Notes: a model not told the origin generated them from the letters alone. A stretch of DNA of 64,000 bases from an uncultured Maribacter sp. (GCF_947500405.1 NZ_CANMRY010000010.1:111566-175565); one strand, 5' to 3'. Positions 55,188 to 64,000 are shown, numbered from the stretch's first letter. Program-made: numbers and translations.

Positions 55188-56432
55188 CTATTTTTCAAAT
55201 TGTTTTAACGTCTTTATAATAATAGAAATACAATCTAATAATTGTTCTTTATTCATTACCAAAGGAGGCGCAAAACGTATGATATTACCATGCGTTGGTT
55301 TCGCCAACAAACCATTTTCTTTCATAACCATACAAATATCCCAAGCAGTAGAACTATCTTCTGTATCATTAATAAGAATCGCATTTAAAAGTCCTTTTCC
55401 GCGAACAGCAGTAACAATGTTACATTGTGGTATAAACTGGTTTAATTTATCTCTAAAAAGCTGCCCAAGCGTCTCTGCGTTTTCGGCAAGTTTTTCTTCT
55501 TCAACAACTTCTAACGCTGCAATACCTACAGCTGCCGCAACAGGGTTACCACCATAAGTGCTACCGTGATTTCCAGGACGTATAACTCCCATAATTGGGT
55601 CATTGGCTAAAATTCCAGAAACAGGATAGGCTCCTCCAGATAAAGCCTTTCCTAGCACTAAAATATCTGGTTTAACATTTTCATGATCTACTGCTAACAT
55701 TTTACCTGTTCTAGCAACTCCCGTTTGCACTTCATCTGCAATAAACAATACATTATGCTTTTTACATAACTCTTTTGCCTTAGCTAAATAATTTTCTGAT
55801 GGAACATACACACCTGCTTCTCCTTGTATAGGTTCTACTAAAAATCCTGCAATATTTTTTGTACTAGCCAAAGCAGCTTCTAAAGCCTGTAAATTATTAT
55901 ATTCAATTTTTAAAAATCCATTGGTATATGGACCAAAATTAGCTCTGGCAACTGGATCGTTTGAAAAAGAAATTATTGTTGTTGTTCTTCCATGAAAATT
56001 ATTTTCACAAACTATTATTTGCGCTTCATTCTCTGGAATACCTTTTACTTCATAAGCCCATTTTCTACACACTTTCAAAGCGGTTTCTACAGCCTCCGCC
56101 CCAGTATTCATTGGCAAAAACTTATCAAAACCAAAAACACTAGTTACTTTTTTTTCAAACTTACCAAGCATATCATTATAAAATGCTCTAGAAGTTAGTG
56201 TTAAAGTTTGAGATTGTTTTGTCATTGCATCCACAATTTTTGGATGGCAATGTCCTTGATTTACAGCAGAATAAGCTGACAAAAAATCATAATACTTTTT
56301 TCCTTCTACGTCCCACACATATACTCCTTCTCCTCTATGCAGCACTACTGGTAAAGGGTGGTAATTATGCGCTCCGTACTTGTTTTCTAAATCTATCGCT
56401 TGTTGCGATGTTAATTGGTCTAAAACAGCCAT
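55188..56432 (-). CDS. rocD: Ornithine aminotransferase
   Basis: PLP enzyme that turns ornithine into glutamate semialdehyde (arginine breakdown, proline supply). It is 414 residues. It opens with [22 protein letters not shown], the typical ornithine aminotransferase start, then [60 protein letters not shown] and the PLP lysine in [17 protein letters not shown]. No arginase gene is adjacent. It is transcribed alone toward the bidirectional terminator. Confidence 0.95.
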   Translation of the reverse strand: MAVLDQLTSQQAIDLENKYGAHNYHPLPVVLHRGEGVYVWDVEGKKYYDFLSAYSAVNQGHCHPKIVDAMTKQSQTLTLTSRAFYNDMLGKFEKKVTSVFGFDKFLPMNTGAEAVETALKVCRKWAYEVKGIPENEAQIIVCENNFHGRTTTIISFSNDPVARANFGPYTNGFLKIEYNNLQALEAALASTKNIAGFLVEPIQGEAGVYVPSENYLAKAKELCKKHNVLFIADEVQTGVARTGKMLAVDHENVKPDILVLGKALSGGAYPVSGILANDPIMGVIRPGNHGSTYGGNPVAAAVGIAALEVVEEEKLAENAETLGQLFRDKLNQFIPQCNIVTAVRGKGLLNAILINDTEDSSTAWDICMVMKENGLLAKPTHGNIIRFAPPLVMNKEQLLDCISIIIKTLKQFEK

Positions 56433-56654
56433 TTTAATTTTGTTTAAATTAATAAAATAACCATTCCTTATCTACCTTTATCCTTTCGAAGATCCCGAAA
56501 ACTATCGAGACGAAAATTCAGCGTGGGAAAGAAATCATCCCTAAAGAGGTTGCAAATTACAATATTTTTTAAAATTTAAACTGCTCAAAAGTGACCATTT
56601 AAACAAAACAGTGTCATAAGGATAGATACACTAACCTTTTAAACATTATACAAA
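56433..56654. other. Spacer between divergent rocD and channel gene
   Basis: No gene. It contains a short segment (56490-56525) around CCCGAAAACTATCGAGACG that resembles sequence often scattered in flavobacterial spacers, as I recall. No clear promoter for either gene is seen. Confidence 0.4.
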
Positions 56655-57827
56655 ATGGAATTTTTAGAAAAAACCTTAAATAGTCTTGCTTCATCTACCG
56701 GAGATTTTTTACCTAGTACAATTGGCGCTTTACTTATTTTAATTATCGGCTGGTTTGTTGCCGGTTTCCTTAAAAGAATCACAACCAAATTAGTTAAAAA
56801 GACTAATATTGACTCAAAATTGAACTCTAATAAAATTACAATTTCTAAGCTTATTGGTAAGTTAGTATACTTATTTGTTATGATTTTTGTTTTTATGCTT
56901 ACGCTAGAAAAGTTAGGCATGAGAAGTGTTTTAGACCCAGTTAAAAACTTACTTAATGGCTTTGCAGACTTTATTCCTAATATTGTTGGTGCTGGCTTGG
57001 TTGGTTATATTGGCTACATGCTTGCAACTATTGTTGCGGAACTTGTTGGGCTTTCTGGTGATACTATTAGAAGTTTTGTACCAAAACTTAAATTACCAGA
57101 AAACATTGATATTGTAAACATTCTTAAAAAAATAGTTTTCATATTTATATTTATTCCACTATTAATTACGGCTTTAAATATTTTAAATATGGATGCAATA
57201 TCTGTTCCTGCAACAAATATGCTAGAACAATTTTTTACTGCAATTCCAAAAATATTAGTAGCGGTACTAATTCTTATTCTTTTTGTAGTAGGTGGTAAAT
57301 TTGTTGCTGGTTTACTTACCGATTTATTAGAGAGCCTTAAACTAGATGGTATAGTAAGTAAAATGAATTTAGGAGAGGTTTCTTCTAATACCAACCTCCC
57401 AAAAATGATTGGAAATATTGCATATTTCTTTATTATTCTTTTTGGACTTACAACTGCAATAGAAAAGCTAGAGTTTACTAAACTTACAGAGGTTCTTGAT
57501 ACTATTGTAGGTTTATCCGGAAGTATTTTATTTGGATTAGTAATTTTAATCATTGGAAATTGGATAGCATCTATTGCATATAAAGCAATGTCTAAAAGCA
57601 ATAACAATTTATTTGTTGCCTCAATTGTTAGAATGTCTATTTTGGCAATTTTCTTAGCCATGGGACTTAAAACAATGGGAATTGGTGATGACATCATTAA
57701 TATGGCATTTGGTATTACCCTAGGAACAATTGCAATTACTATAGCGCTTTCCTTTGGTTTAGGAGGTAGACCAGCAGCAGGAAAGCAAATGGAAAAAATA
57801 TTAGATAAATTCAATAAATCTAAATAA
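56655..57827 (+). CDS. Conserved-TM-helix channel protein (MscS-related)
   Basis: 390-residue membrane protein with repeated hydrophobic helix motifs of the type found near MscS proteins: TIGALLILIIGWFVAGFLKRIT, ILVAVLILILFVVGGKFVAGLLTDLLESL and SGSILFGLVILIIGNWIASIAYKAM. Each is followed by a charged segment. The C-terminus GIGDDIINMAFGITLGTIAITIALSFGLGGRPAAGKQMEKIL fits the pore-helix region of the family. It probably protects against osmotic shock, but gating is untested. A strong terminator follows. Confidence 0.82.
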   Translation: MEFLEKTLNSLASSTGDFLPSTIGALLILIIGWFVAGFLKRITTKLVKKTNIDSKLNSNKITISKLIGKLVYLFVMIFVFMLTLEKLGMRSVLDPVKNLLNGFADFIPNIVGAGLVGYIGYMLATIVAELVGLSGDTIRSFVPKLKLPENIDIVNILKKIVFIFIFIPLLITALNILNMDAISVPATNMLEQFFTAIPKILVAVLILILFVVGGKFVAGLLTDLLESLKLDGIVSKMNLGEVSSNTNLPKMIGNIAYFFIILFGLTTAIEKLEFTKLTEVLDTIVGLSGSILFGLVILIIGNWIASIAYKAMSKSNNNLFVASIVRMSILAIFLAMGLKTMGIGDDIINMAFGITLGTIAITIALSFGLGGRPAAGKQMEKILDKFNKSK

Positions 57828-57847
57828 ATTAAAATTAATATTTATAA

Positions 57848-57884
57848 AAATGGGATGTATAGTTATACATCCCATTTCTTTTTT
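57848..57884 (+). terminator. Terminator after channel gene
   Basis: A perfect 14-bp stem, 57848-57861 (AAATGGGATGTATA) with 57864-57877, then a T-rich tract. The rest of the spacer up to the next promoter (57885-58073) shows nothing I can name. Confidence 0.9.
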
Positions 57885-58073
57885 TCAGAACATTTTTATC
57901 CATCTGCATCCAAACATATAGCTTTAAGATTACTACATTAAATACCTTATTTACTGCTATTAAACTGTGTTTCTATAACTAAGACTTTTTATAATCTAAA
58001 AAGTTCACTTTTATTTAACTTAATTTAATGAGATTCCTTCTTAAAGTTACTATTTTAAATGAAGTGCTATTCT

Positions 58074-58081
58074 TATTTTTG
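58074..58081 (+). promoter_or_regulatory. -7 element TATTTTTG directly before rlmD
   Basis: Exact TAnnTTTG match ending four bases before the ATG at 58086. It lies downstream of an earlier in-frame start at 58059, so it decides for 58086. The transcript would be leaderless or nearly so. The -33 box is not clear. Confidence 0.5.
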
Positions 58082-58085
58082 CACT

Positions 58086-59495
58086 ATGCGAAAAAAGAAT
58101 AAAAGAGTAATTCTTGAAAATATTGAGATCATTGATGCTGGTGCAAAAGGAAAAACTATTGGTAAAGCTCCAGATGGTAGAGTAGTTTTTACTACCAATG
58201 CTGTTCCTGGAGATGTTGTAGATATACAAACAACAAAAAAGAGAAAAGCATATTTTGAAGGCACTGCAATAAATTTTCATAAACTTTCTGACAAACGTTC
58301 TGAACCTGTTTGTGAACATTTTGGCATTTGCGGCGGATGTAAATGGCAAAATATGAGTTATGAAAACCAACTCTTTTATAAAGAAAAAGAAGTCTACAAT
58401 AATCTTCTACGCATTGGCCATTTAAATGTGCCCGAAATTACTCCAATCTTAGGTTCTAAAGAACAGTATTTTTATCGCAATAAAATGGAGTTTTCTTTCT
58501 CTGATAGTAAATGGCTAACATTAGAACAAATACAATCGGGAATTCAAATTGAAGACAAAAATGCTCTTGGTTTTCACATTCCCGGTATGTGGGATAAAAT
58601 TTTGGATTTAAAAAAATGTCATTTACAAGCAGATCCTTCTAATGCTATTAGAACAGCTACTAAAGAGTTCGCAAAAAAAACCGAAATGTCTTTCTTTAAT
58701 CCAAGACACCATACAGGTATGCTACGTACACTTATGGTTAGGACAACATCCACAGGAGAAATAATGGTTTTAATACAATTCTTTGAAGACCATAAAGAAA
58801 AAAGAGAAAACTTACTAGAATTTCTAAAAGAGAAATTTCCAGAAATTACTTCGCTACAATATGTAATAAATCAAAAGCATAATGATACAATATATGACCA
58901 AGAGATAATATGTTTTTCTGGTCGTGATCATATTATAGAAGAGATGGAAGGCTTACATTTTAAAATAAATGCCAAATCTTTTTACCAAACCAATTCTAAA
59001 CAAGCATATGAGTTATATAAAATAACTAGAGACTTTGCCGGTTTAACCGGAGAAGAGCTGGTATACGATCTATATACAGGAACAGGAACCATAGCACAGT
59101 TTGTATCTAAAAAAGCAAAAAAAGTTATAGGAATAGAATCTGTTCCAGAAGCAATAATAGATGCAAAAGAAAATGCAAAGAATAACAATTTAACTAACGC
59201 AGAGTTTTATGTAGGGGATATGAAAAATGTGTTTAATGAAACATTTATTGCCGAACATGGAAAACCAGATACTATTATTACAGACCCTCCAAGAGTAGGT
59301 ATGCATAAAGATGTAGTAGAGCAAATTTTAAAAATTGCTCCTAATAAAATTGTATATGTAAGTTGCAATAGTGCTACACAAGCAAGAGACCTTGCCTTAA
59401 TGAAAGATTTTTACAAAGTTACTAAAGTGCAACCTGTTGATATGTTTCCGCAAACGCATCATGTAGAAAATGTTGTACTTTTAGAAAAGATATAA
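58086..59495 (+). CDS. rlmD: 23S rRNA uracil-C5-methyltransferase RlmD-like
   Basis: SAM-dependent RNA methyltransferase of the TrmA/RlmD family, 469 residues from the chosen start. It begins with a TRAM domain (IEIIDAGAKGKTIGKAPDGRVVFT, AVPGDVVDIQTTKKRKAYFEG). A [4Fe-4S] cluster site follows: CEHFGICGGCKWQ with a later cysteine in LKKCHL. The methyltransferase core has VYDLYTGTGTIAQFV, ITDPPRVGMH and the catalytic cysteine in IVYVSCNSATQARDL, with the final MFPQTHHVENVVLL. The exact target uracil is inferred from the family. It heads a probable operon with two envelope-protein genes. Confidence 0.93.
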   Translation: MRKKNKRVILENIEIIDAGAKGKTIGKAPDGRVVFTTNAVPGDVVDIQTTKKRKAYFEGTAINFHKLSDKRSEPVCEHFGICGGCKWQNMSYENQLFYKEKEVYNNLLRIGHLNVPEITPILGSKEQYFYRNKMEFSFSDSKWLTLEQIQSGIQIEDKNALGFHIPGMWDKILDLKKCHLQADPSNAIRTATKEFAKKTEMSFFNPRHHTGMLRTLMVRTTSTGEIMVLIQFFEDHKEKRENLLEFLKEKFPEITSLQYVINQKHNDTIYDQEIICFSGRDHIIEEMEGLHFKINAKSFYQTNSKQAYELYKITRDFAGLTGEELVYDLYTGTGTIAQFVSKKAKKVIGIESVPEAIIDAKENAKNNNLTNAEFYVGDMKNVFNETFIAEHGKPDTIITDPPRVGMHKDVVEQILKIAPNKIVYVSCNSATQARDLALMKDFYKVTKVQPVDMFPQTHHVENVVLLEKI

Positions 59496-59499
59496 TAGT

Positions 59500-60018
59500 A
59501 TGGTTAAATTAAAAGGCATAGGAATAATACTTGTAGGCTTAATTTTGTTTTTAGCATGTGAGAAAGATGACATTTGTGTAGATGGAGACACTCCTCTATT
59601 AGTTATAAGATTTTATGACATTAATGATACTACCGTTTTAAAAAAAGTTCCTAAACTTAGGGTATTTGGTGTAGGTAAAGACATTACTGTAAATACTTTT
59701 ACAGATAGAACAGATTTAGACTCTATAAATATTCCTTTAAGAATTACAGAAAATAGCACTTCATTTAATTTTGTATTAAATTCTGCAGATACTTCTAGTA
59801 CAGATACCACAGACACCGGTAATTTAGATGAAATAACTTTTAATTATGGGCTATCTGATGAATATGTATCTAGAGCTTGTGGTTTTATAGCCACTTATAA
59901 TGGAGTTTCAGAAACCCTAACTCCAGACACTGATAACTGGATTAAAAGAATAGAATTTATTACTACAGATATAAATCTTGAAACTATAAATACTGCGCAT
60001 GTTAAAATTTATCATTAG
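59500..60018 (+). CDS. DUF6452-like lipoprotein
   Basis: 172-residue protein. The N-terminus is a lipoprotein signal with cysteine 20 (GLILFLACEKDDIC), and a further cysteine comes near residue 26. The mature part is beta-rich: TPLLVIRFYDINDTTVLKKVPKLRVFGV, INIPLRITENSTSFNFVLNS, ITFNYGLSDEYVSRACGFIATY. The pattern matches the flavobacterial DUF6452 family of unknown function, which is regularly placed before a DUF6048 gene. It starts four bases after rlmD and overlaps the next gene by 20 bases. Confidence 0.82.
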   Translation: MVKLKGIGIILVGLILFLACEKDDICVDGDTPLLVIRFYDINDTTVLKKVPKLRVFGVGKDITVNTFTDRTDLDSINIPLRITENSTSFNFVLNSADTSSTDTTDTGNLDEITFNYGLSDEYVSRACGFIATYNGVSETLTPDTDNWIKRIEFITTDINLETINTAHVKIYH

Positions 60019-60799
60019 TCTATTACTCCTAATTAGCAGTATTGGTTTTTATGGGCAAAGTAGTCCTATAGATACTAAACCTAAAGATACTGTAGTATAT
60101 AAACAAGCTTATGGCTTAAGAGTTGGAGTAGATTTAAGCAAACCTATATTAAATTTTACTAATAACAATTACGAAGGATTTGAAATTGTTGGAGATTACA
60201 GACTAACACAAAAACTTTTTTTAGCAGCAGAAATAGGAAATGAAACTAAAACAAGGCAAGAAGAAATAGGATCTAATTTTACCGAAACAACCACGAACCC
60301 ATTATATAATTTCACAACTAAAGGCAGCTATATTAAACTTGGAATAGACTATAACACTTACGCAAATTGGTACGGAGAACAAAACTCTATTTTTATTGGT
60401 GCAAGATATGCTTATGCAACTTTTTCTCAAACACTAAACAACTATCAAATATATAACAGTAATAATTACTGGAGAGAGGATAATGCATTTACTAATGGGT
60501 CTACGACACCACAAGAATTTGGGAGTCTTTCTGCTCATTGGCTAGAGGCCGTTCTTGGTGCCAAAGTAGAAATCCTTTCAAATCTATATCTTGGAGCTAG
60601 CGTTAGAATAGGTATCTTAGTTGCGGATAAAGACCCTGACCCGTCTAGATTTAATAATCTTTGGATACCTGGATTCAATAATGTCACGGACAATAGCGCT
60701 TTTGGAGTAGGATATAATTACAGTATCTCCTATTTTATCCCTCTATACAAAAAAGAAAAAAAGAAAAAAACAGAAGTAGAAAAAGAAATAACAGAGTAA
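59999..60799 (+). CDS. DUF6048-like outer-membrane beta-barrel protein
   Basis: 266 residues with a signal peptide (MLKFIISLLLLISSIGFYGQ). The mature part looks like an outer-membrane barrel: alternating strands such as YGLRVGVDLSKPILNFTNN, KLFLAAEIGNETKT, GSYIKLGIDYNTY, NSIFIGARYAYATF and LYLGASVRIGILVADKD, ending YSISYFIPLYKK before a lysine-rich tail. It fits the DUF6048 family. With its DUF6452 partner and RlmD it forms a conserved-looking trio whose purpose is unknown. The start at 59999 overlaps the preceding gene. Confidence 0.8.
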   Translation: MLKFIISLLLLISSIGFYGQSSPIDTKPKDTVVYKQAYGLRVGVDLSKPILNFTNNNYEGFEIVGDYRLTQKLFLAAEIGNETKTRQEEIGSNFTETTTNPLYNFTTKGSYIKLGIDYNTYANWYGEQNSIFIGARYAYATFSQTLNNYQIYNSNNYWREDNAFTNGSTTPQEFGSLSAHWLEAVLGAKVEILSNLYLGASVRIGILVADKDPDPSRFNNLWIPGFNNVTDNSAFGVGYNYSISYFIPLYKKEKKKKTEVEKEITE

Positions 60800-60800
60800 T

Positions 60801-61031
60801 TTAAAATTCTTTTATTTCTTTTTTTAAAACCCATTTCATAACCATTTTTTCTTTCCCTTTAATTCTTGCTAATGCAAATTTTGGAGCAAAAACAGTTGCT
60901 GTAACAGCTGAAATTCCTGCCAATAAAAAACGATGCATTGGAACAAAATAACCTAACAAAAGTCTAACAATTATAAATATAACAGTAAAACCAATAAAGT
61001 TATATAAGAGCGCTTTATGTTTAAGTTTCAT
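60801..61031 (-). CDS. Small two-helix membrane protein
   Basis: 76 residues with two hydrophobic segments (about 8-29, ALLYNFIGFTVIFIIVRLLLGYF, and 35-50, FLLAGISAVTATVFAP). The tail is basic (KEKMVMKWVLKKEIKEF). No family is recognised. It starts three bases after the methyltransferase stop, so it is translated from the same mRNA. Its stop is two bases from that of the DUF6048 gene on the other strand. Confidence 0.65.
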   Translation of the reverse strand: MKLKHKALLYNFIGFTVIFIIVRLLLGYFVPMHRFLLAGISAVTATVFAPKFALARIKGKEKMVMKWVLKKEIKEF

Positions 61032-61034
61032 ATT

Positions 61035-62201
61035 TTATTCTTCTTTATTTTGATATTTGGCTTTTTTACTACCAGAATACATTACATATTTTACCAATTT
61101 AGATTCCAAATGGCTATTAAAAACTTTAATCTTTCTAGAAGGTCTAAGTCCTACATATTTTAAAGCCTGTAAGTTTGATGTAATAAACCAAGCATCAGTA
61201 CCAGGATATTTTTGTTTTAAAGTATCTCCAATAGACGCATAAAAATCTTGCATATCTATATCTAAACGTTCACCATAAGGAGGATTAAAAACCATATGCA
61301 ATTGGCTCTCTGTAAACTTTTCGGTATCAAAAAAATTTTTTCTTTCAACTGTTATATATTCAGACAAATTTGCATTTTCTATGTTATCTTGTGCCTTACG
61401 AACAGCAGATGGTGCTTTATCATAACCAACAATTTTATAATTAAAATCTCTAGTTTTATTTAAAGAAACATCCACAATTTTATCAAAAAGATCTTCATCA
61501 AAATCTTCCCATTTTTCAAAAGCAAATTCTTTTCTATTAATATTAGCAGGTATATTACATGCGATCATAGCTGCCTCTGTTAACATTGTTCCACTACCAC
61601 ACATAGGGTCAAGGAAATCACTTTGTCCTTTCCATCCACTTAACAATAATAATCCTGCCGCTAAAACTTCATTTATAGGAGCAATATTTGTTGCTGTCCT
61701 ATATCCTCTATGATGCAAAGACCTCCCTGAACTATCTAAAGAAACATTACATTGTTCATCATGTATATGAATATTAATTCGCACATCTGGAAATTTAACA
61801 TCCACATCTGGCCTTTCCCCATCGGTATCTCTAAACTTATCTACAATAGCATCTTTAACCTTCTGCGAAACATATAAAGAATGCGTAAAATTATTAGATT
61901 TTATTGTAGTATCAATTGCAAAACTAGTATCCACAGTTAAAAACTGTCCCCAATCCATCGCATAAATTTTTCTATATAATTCATTTTCATTTCTAACAGA
62001 AAAAGAGTGTATTGGCTTTATAATTTTTATTGCAGTACGCAAACAAAGGTTTGCTTTATACATAAAGCCAGTATCCCCTTCAAAAGAAACACTTCGAGTT
62101 CCCTCTACAATATTTATTGCTCCTAAATCTTTAAGTTCCTTAGCTAATATTTCTTCAAAACCAAATAAGGTTTTCGCCAACATTTTAAAATTATTGTTCA
62201 T
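61035..62201 (-). CDS. THUMP-domain class I RNA methyltransferase (RlmL N-terminal/YpsC type)
   Basis: 388-residue SAM-dependent N2-guanine methyltransferase for rRNA. The N-terminal THUMP region is at about 45-150 (NLCLRTAIKIIKPIHSF, SLYVSQKVKDAIVDKFR). The methyltransferase core holds HHRGYRTATNIAPINEVLAAGLLLLSGW, FLDPMCGSGTMLTEAAMI, KIVGYDKAPSAVRKAQDN and the catalytic NPPYGERLDI (N-P-P-Y). Length fits a stand-alone RlmL-type enzyme without the RlmK half. A TATTTTTG -7 element precedes it. Confidence 0.93.
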   Translation of the reverse strand: MNNNFKMLAKTLFGFEEILAKELKDLGAINIVEGTRSVSFEGDTGFMYKANLCLRTAIKIIKPIHSFSVRNENELYRKIYAMDWGQFLTVDTSFAIDTTIKSNNFTHSLYVSQKVKDAIVDKFRDTDGERPDVDVKFPDVRINIHIHDEQCNVSLDSSGRSLHHRGYRTATNIAPINEVLAAGLLLLSGWKGQSDFLDPMCGSGTMLTEAAMIACNIPANINRKEFAFEKWEDFDEDLFDKIVDVSLNKTRDFNYKIVGYDKAPSAVRKAQDNIENANLSEYITVERKNFFDTEKFTESQLHMVFNPPYGERLDIDMQDFYASIGDTLKQKYPGTDAWFITSNLQALKYVGLRPSRKIKVFNSHLESKLVKYVMYSGSKKAKYQNKEE

Positions 62202-62221
62202 GGTATCTGTAAAAATTCACA

Positions 62222-62229
62222 CAAAAATA
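62222..62229 (-). promoter_or_regulatory. -7 element TATTTTTG before THUMP methyltransferase gene
   Basis: Exact TAnnTTTG match on the minus strand, 20 bp before the ATG at 62201, so a leader of about 15 bases is expected. No good -33 TTG is visible. Confidence 0.5.
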
Positions 62230-62289
62230 CACTAATTTTACCCCTTGTAAATATTTTCAGTAGTTTATAAAAACTTGCAACCAATTTTC

Positions 62290-62961
62290 ATGACCTATAT
62301 ATTACCAATCTTAGGTGTTTTATTAAGTTTTCTTTTTGTATATTTTGTTAAACCACAAAAAAAAGAAAATTTTAAATTACTTCTTGCTTTTAGTGGTGCT
62401 TTCTTATTAGCTCTAACTCTTTTTGAGTTATTTCCGCAAGTATACGAACATACCAATTCTAAAACTGTAGGTCTTTTTGTAATGCTTGGAATATTATTCC
62501 AAATATTTTTAGAATTCTTTTCTAAAGGTGCAGAACATGGTCATGTACACGCAAAGAACGATACCAAAAAATTTCCTTGGCTACTATTTATAAGCTTATC
62601 CATTCATTCTATATTAGAAGGTGTTCCCATAGAACACAACCATACTATGTTATATGGAATATTAATTCATAAAATTCCTATCGCAATTATTCTTAGTATA
62701 TTTTTATTAGGATCAAAATTAAAACTAACATACTCAATATTCTTTATCTCTCTTTTTGCTATAATGACCCCAATAGGTAGTTATATTTCTGCTAATTTTG
62801 AATTAGCTCCTAAATACTTTGCCATGTTAAATGCTTTAGTAATAGGTGTTTTTCTTCATATTTCCACTGTTATTCTCTTTGAAAGTTCAGAAGGTCATAA
62901 ATTTAATTTAAGAAAAGTAGTAGTCATAATATTTGGAATAGTAATTGCATATATGTTATAA
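62290..62961 (+). CDS. ZIP family metal transporter
   Basis: Divalent-metal (zinc) transporter of 223 residues with about eight membrane helices. Family features are the histidine-rich loop (AEHGHVHAKND), HSILEGVPIEHNHT with the HxxxEG motif of helix IV, and GILIHKIPIAIIL with the HKxP motif of helix V, which together form the binuclear metal centre. The ATG at 62290 is used; a TTG five codons upstream is also possible and would add MQPIF. The DUF4268 gene follows with no gap. Confidence 0.9.
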   Translation: MTYILPILGVLLSFLFVYFVKPQKKENFKLLLAFSGAFLLALTLFELFPQVYEHTNSKTVGLFVMLGILFQIFLEFFSKGAEHGHVHAKNDTKKFPWLLFISLSIHSILEGVPIEHNHTMLYGILIHKIPIAIILSIFLLGSKLKLTYSIFFISLFAIMTPIGSYISANFELAPKYFAMLNALVIGVFLHISTVILFESSEGHKFNLRKVVVIIFGIVIAYML

Positions 62962-63390
62962 ATGTTTAGCAAAGAAGAATCAAAACGTTTAAAACAAGAC
63001 TTTTGGATAGCATTTGGAAAATCCTTTCCAAGAAAATGGATTTTATATAACACAAAAATAAAAGGTTTAATTTTTAAATTTCAGTTTGACTTAAAAACCG
63101 CAGAAGTAGCAATAATAGTTGACCACAACAATTTGGAAATTAGAATGGAGCTTTGGGAAAAACTAATTACTTTACAGAATATTATTAAAGAAGAATACTT
63201 ACCTAGTGCTACATTCAATGATTCTTACCCTATTAATAATGATAAAGAAATTTCTAAAATTTATGTAGAAATAAAAAATGTTTCTATACATAATAAAAAT
63301 ACCTGGCAAGAAACTATGGTTTTTTTATCAGACAACATGAAAAAGGTTGAAAATTTTTTTCAAGAATATAAAGATATCCTAAGTGTCTAA
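62962..63390 (+). CDS. DUF4268 protein
   Basis: 142 residues, soluble, no signal. The N-terminal RLKQDFWIAFGKSFPRKWILY and FKFQFDLKTAEVAIIVDHNNLEIRMELWEKL segments match the DUF4268 family, which is related in fold to restriction-endonuclease-like proteins; the catalytic residues are not evident here. It begins directly after the ZIP stop, so the two are cotranscribed. Its role is unknown. Confidence 0.82.
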   Translation: MFSKEESKRLKQDFWIAFGKSFPRKWILYNTKIKGLIFKFQFDLKTAEVAIIVDHNNLEIRMELWEKLITLQNIIKEEYLPSATFNDSYPINNDKEISKIYVEIKNVSIHNKNTWQETMVFLSDNMKKVENFFQEYKDILSV

Positions 63391-63761
63391 CTATAAAAAT
63401 AATCTCTTTTAATACTTAAGTATTATATAAAAAAAAGACATTATAAGTTCACTTCAATTACACATCCTTATACAAAGCTCTAAAAATGAGACCCTCACTA
63501 ACTATATTTTAGTTATTAAACTTTCGCATTTAATTTACAATACAAGATACCTCTAAACCAAGCCATAATTTTTTTACTAATATTTACATAGCAAAACTAC
63601 CTCCATCAAACTATTAGTTAAGTTTATAATAAACTTCATAACTCCAGTATAGCTCTTATTAAAAGAATAATAACCGTATAAGCAAACTATAGCAGTTAAA
63701 CAGCTACGTAAGTTGTACTAATCTACAACTATGATTTATATATGAAAAAAAATCAAGCATA
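63391..63761. other. Intergenic region between DUF4268 gene and 5S rRNA terminator
   Basis: 371 AT-rich bases with no ORF, tRNA or hairpin that I can support. It separates the plus-strand genes from the converging rRNA operon. Confidence 0.6.
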
Positions 63762-63793
63762 AAAAAAGTCCGATACGTAATGTATCGGACTTT
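63762..63793 (-). terminator. rRNA operon terminator
   Basis: A 12-bp stem, 63765-63776 (AAAGTCCGATAC) with 63782-63793, five-base loop, and a T-run on the minus strand. It ends the rRNA transcript right after 5S. Confidence 0.92.
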
Positions 63794-63795
63794 GA

Positions 63796-63907
63796 AGAAG
63801 GCGGCTTCCTACTCTCCCACTTGGTGTAGCAGTACCATCGGCGCAGATGGGCTTAACTTCCCTGTTCGGAATGGTAAGGGGTGAGCCCCATCGCCATGGC
63901 CACCTAA
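63796..63907 (-). rRNA. rrf: 5S ribosomal RNA
   Basis: On the minus strand, about 112 bases with the classic 5S features: the terminal helix AGGTGGC pairing with GCCGCCT, the CCATTCCGAACAGGGAAG core of loops B/C, and the GAGAGTAGG segment before the 3' stem. The ends are estimated from the pairing. It is transcribed toward the terminator. 23S and 16S are expected to the right, outside the window. Confidence 0.95.
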
Positions 63908-64000
63908 ATTTTTGTCTCCTAGTCCCAAAGTGGAACTAAAAGCACTATATATTTTAAAGCCTATCCTTTTACTCTCCCCTTTGGGGAGCCAGAAGGGCTC
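63908..64000 (-). other. Spacer between 23S and 5S rRNA
   Basis: These 93 bases are not 5S and do not show the 3' end of 23S rRNA. Near the edge a small GC-rich hairpin (CTCCCC-TTT-GGGGAG, 63974-63988) is present. The 23S gene is probably just beyond. Confidence 0.55.

Noticed and set aside
56490..56525. Third copy of the 100-bp repeat
   Set aside because: Shares only a short CGAGACG-like stretch; none of the three hairpins of the repeat is present.
57014..57814. Long minus-strand open frame opposite the channel gene
   Set aside because: A shadow of the plus-strand gene: composition is skewed and no family is recognisable.
58059..58085. Earlier start for rlmD
   Set aside because: The extra nine codons lie across or upstream of the -7 promoter element; the family starts at the basic MRKKNK.
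63908..64000. 3' end of 23S rRNA
   Set aside because: The sequence does not match conserved 23S end motifs; it looks like spacer with a small hairpin.

Overview
The window is a piece of a Bacteroidota chromosome, almost certainly from the marine Flavobacteriaceae. The evidence is the low GC content (about one third by eye), the family repertoire (TonB receptor with a carboxypeptidase-like N-terminus, OstA-like protein, DUF6452/DUF6048, DUF349 and DUF368 proteins, a Fur-like regulator next to purA), promoters of the Bacteroidota type (TTG, about 20 bp, TAnnTTTG), scarce Shine-Dalgarno sites and several TTG starts. The genus cannot be fixed from the sequence alone.

Layout. 1-4.6 kb (minus): molybdenum cofactor genes moaC-moaA-moaE-moaD downstream of a two-subunit molybdenum hydroxylase of the isoquinoline 1-oxidoreductase type, so a Mo-enzyme is made with its own cofactor genes. 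4.7-21.2 kb: housekeeping genes (rRNA methyltransferase, M48 protease, RelA/SpoT, Fur-like regulator, purA, OstA-like protein, aminotransferase, TPR protein, two DUF368/PopT proteins, aroE, DUF349 protein). Two 100-bp copies of a hairpin-rich intergenic repeat bracket the second DUF368 gene and aroE. 21.7-42.5 kb (plus): a Wzx/Wzy-type capsule or exopolysaccharide locus with initiating transferase, Wza, Wzc, flippase, polymerase, about nine glycosyltransferases and two acyltransferases. A secreted protein with internal repeats and a 53-residue small ORF also lie in it. A UDP-sugar epimerase closes the locus in the opposite direction. 43.5-44.6 kb: a non-coding scar holding a decayed CBS-domain gene and a 195-bp nested inverted repeat.

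44.6-47.1 kb (minus): ZapB-like gene, zapA, a likely 6S RNA (6S-Flavo type) and ribonuclease Y behind one good promoter. 47.2-63.4 kb: M23 peptidase, TonB receptor, cysteine desulfurase, Smr protein, small membrane proteins, ornithine aminotransferase, a channel-like membrane protein, RlmD with DUF6452 and DUF6048 proteins, a THUMP methyltransferase, a ZIP transporter and a DUF4268 protein. 63.8 kb (minus): a 5S rRNA gene, the end of an rRNA operon that lies beyond the right edge.

How the parts may work together: the tandem PopT proteins could recycle the undecaprenyl phosphate used by the capsule locus and cell-wall synthesis. The division, 6S and RNase Y operon joins septum assembly with growth-phase RNA control. 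I see no tRNA, insertion sequence, prophage or CRISPR array. No clearly new multi-gene system is evident. The most unusual items are the hairpin repeats, the nested inverted repeat, the CBS pseudogene, the 6S RNA placement, the candidate leaderless promoters, and the surface protein and formyltransferase-like transferase inside the capsule locus.
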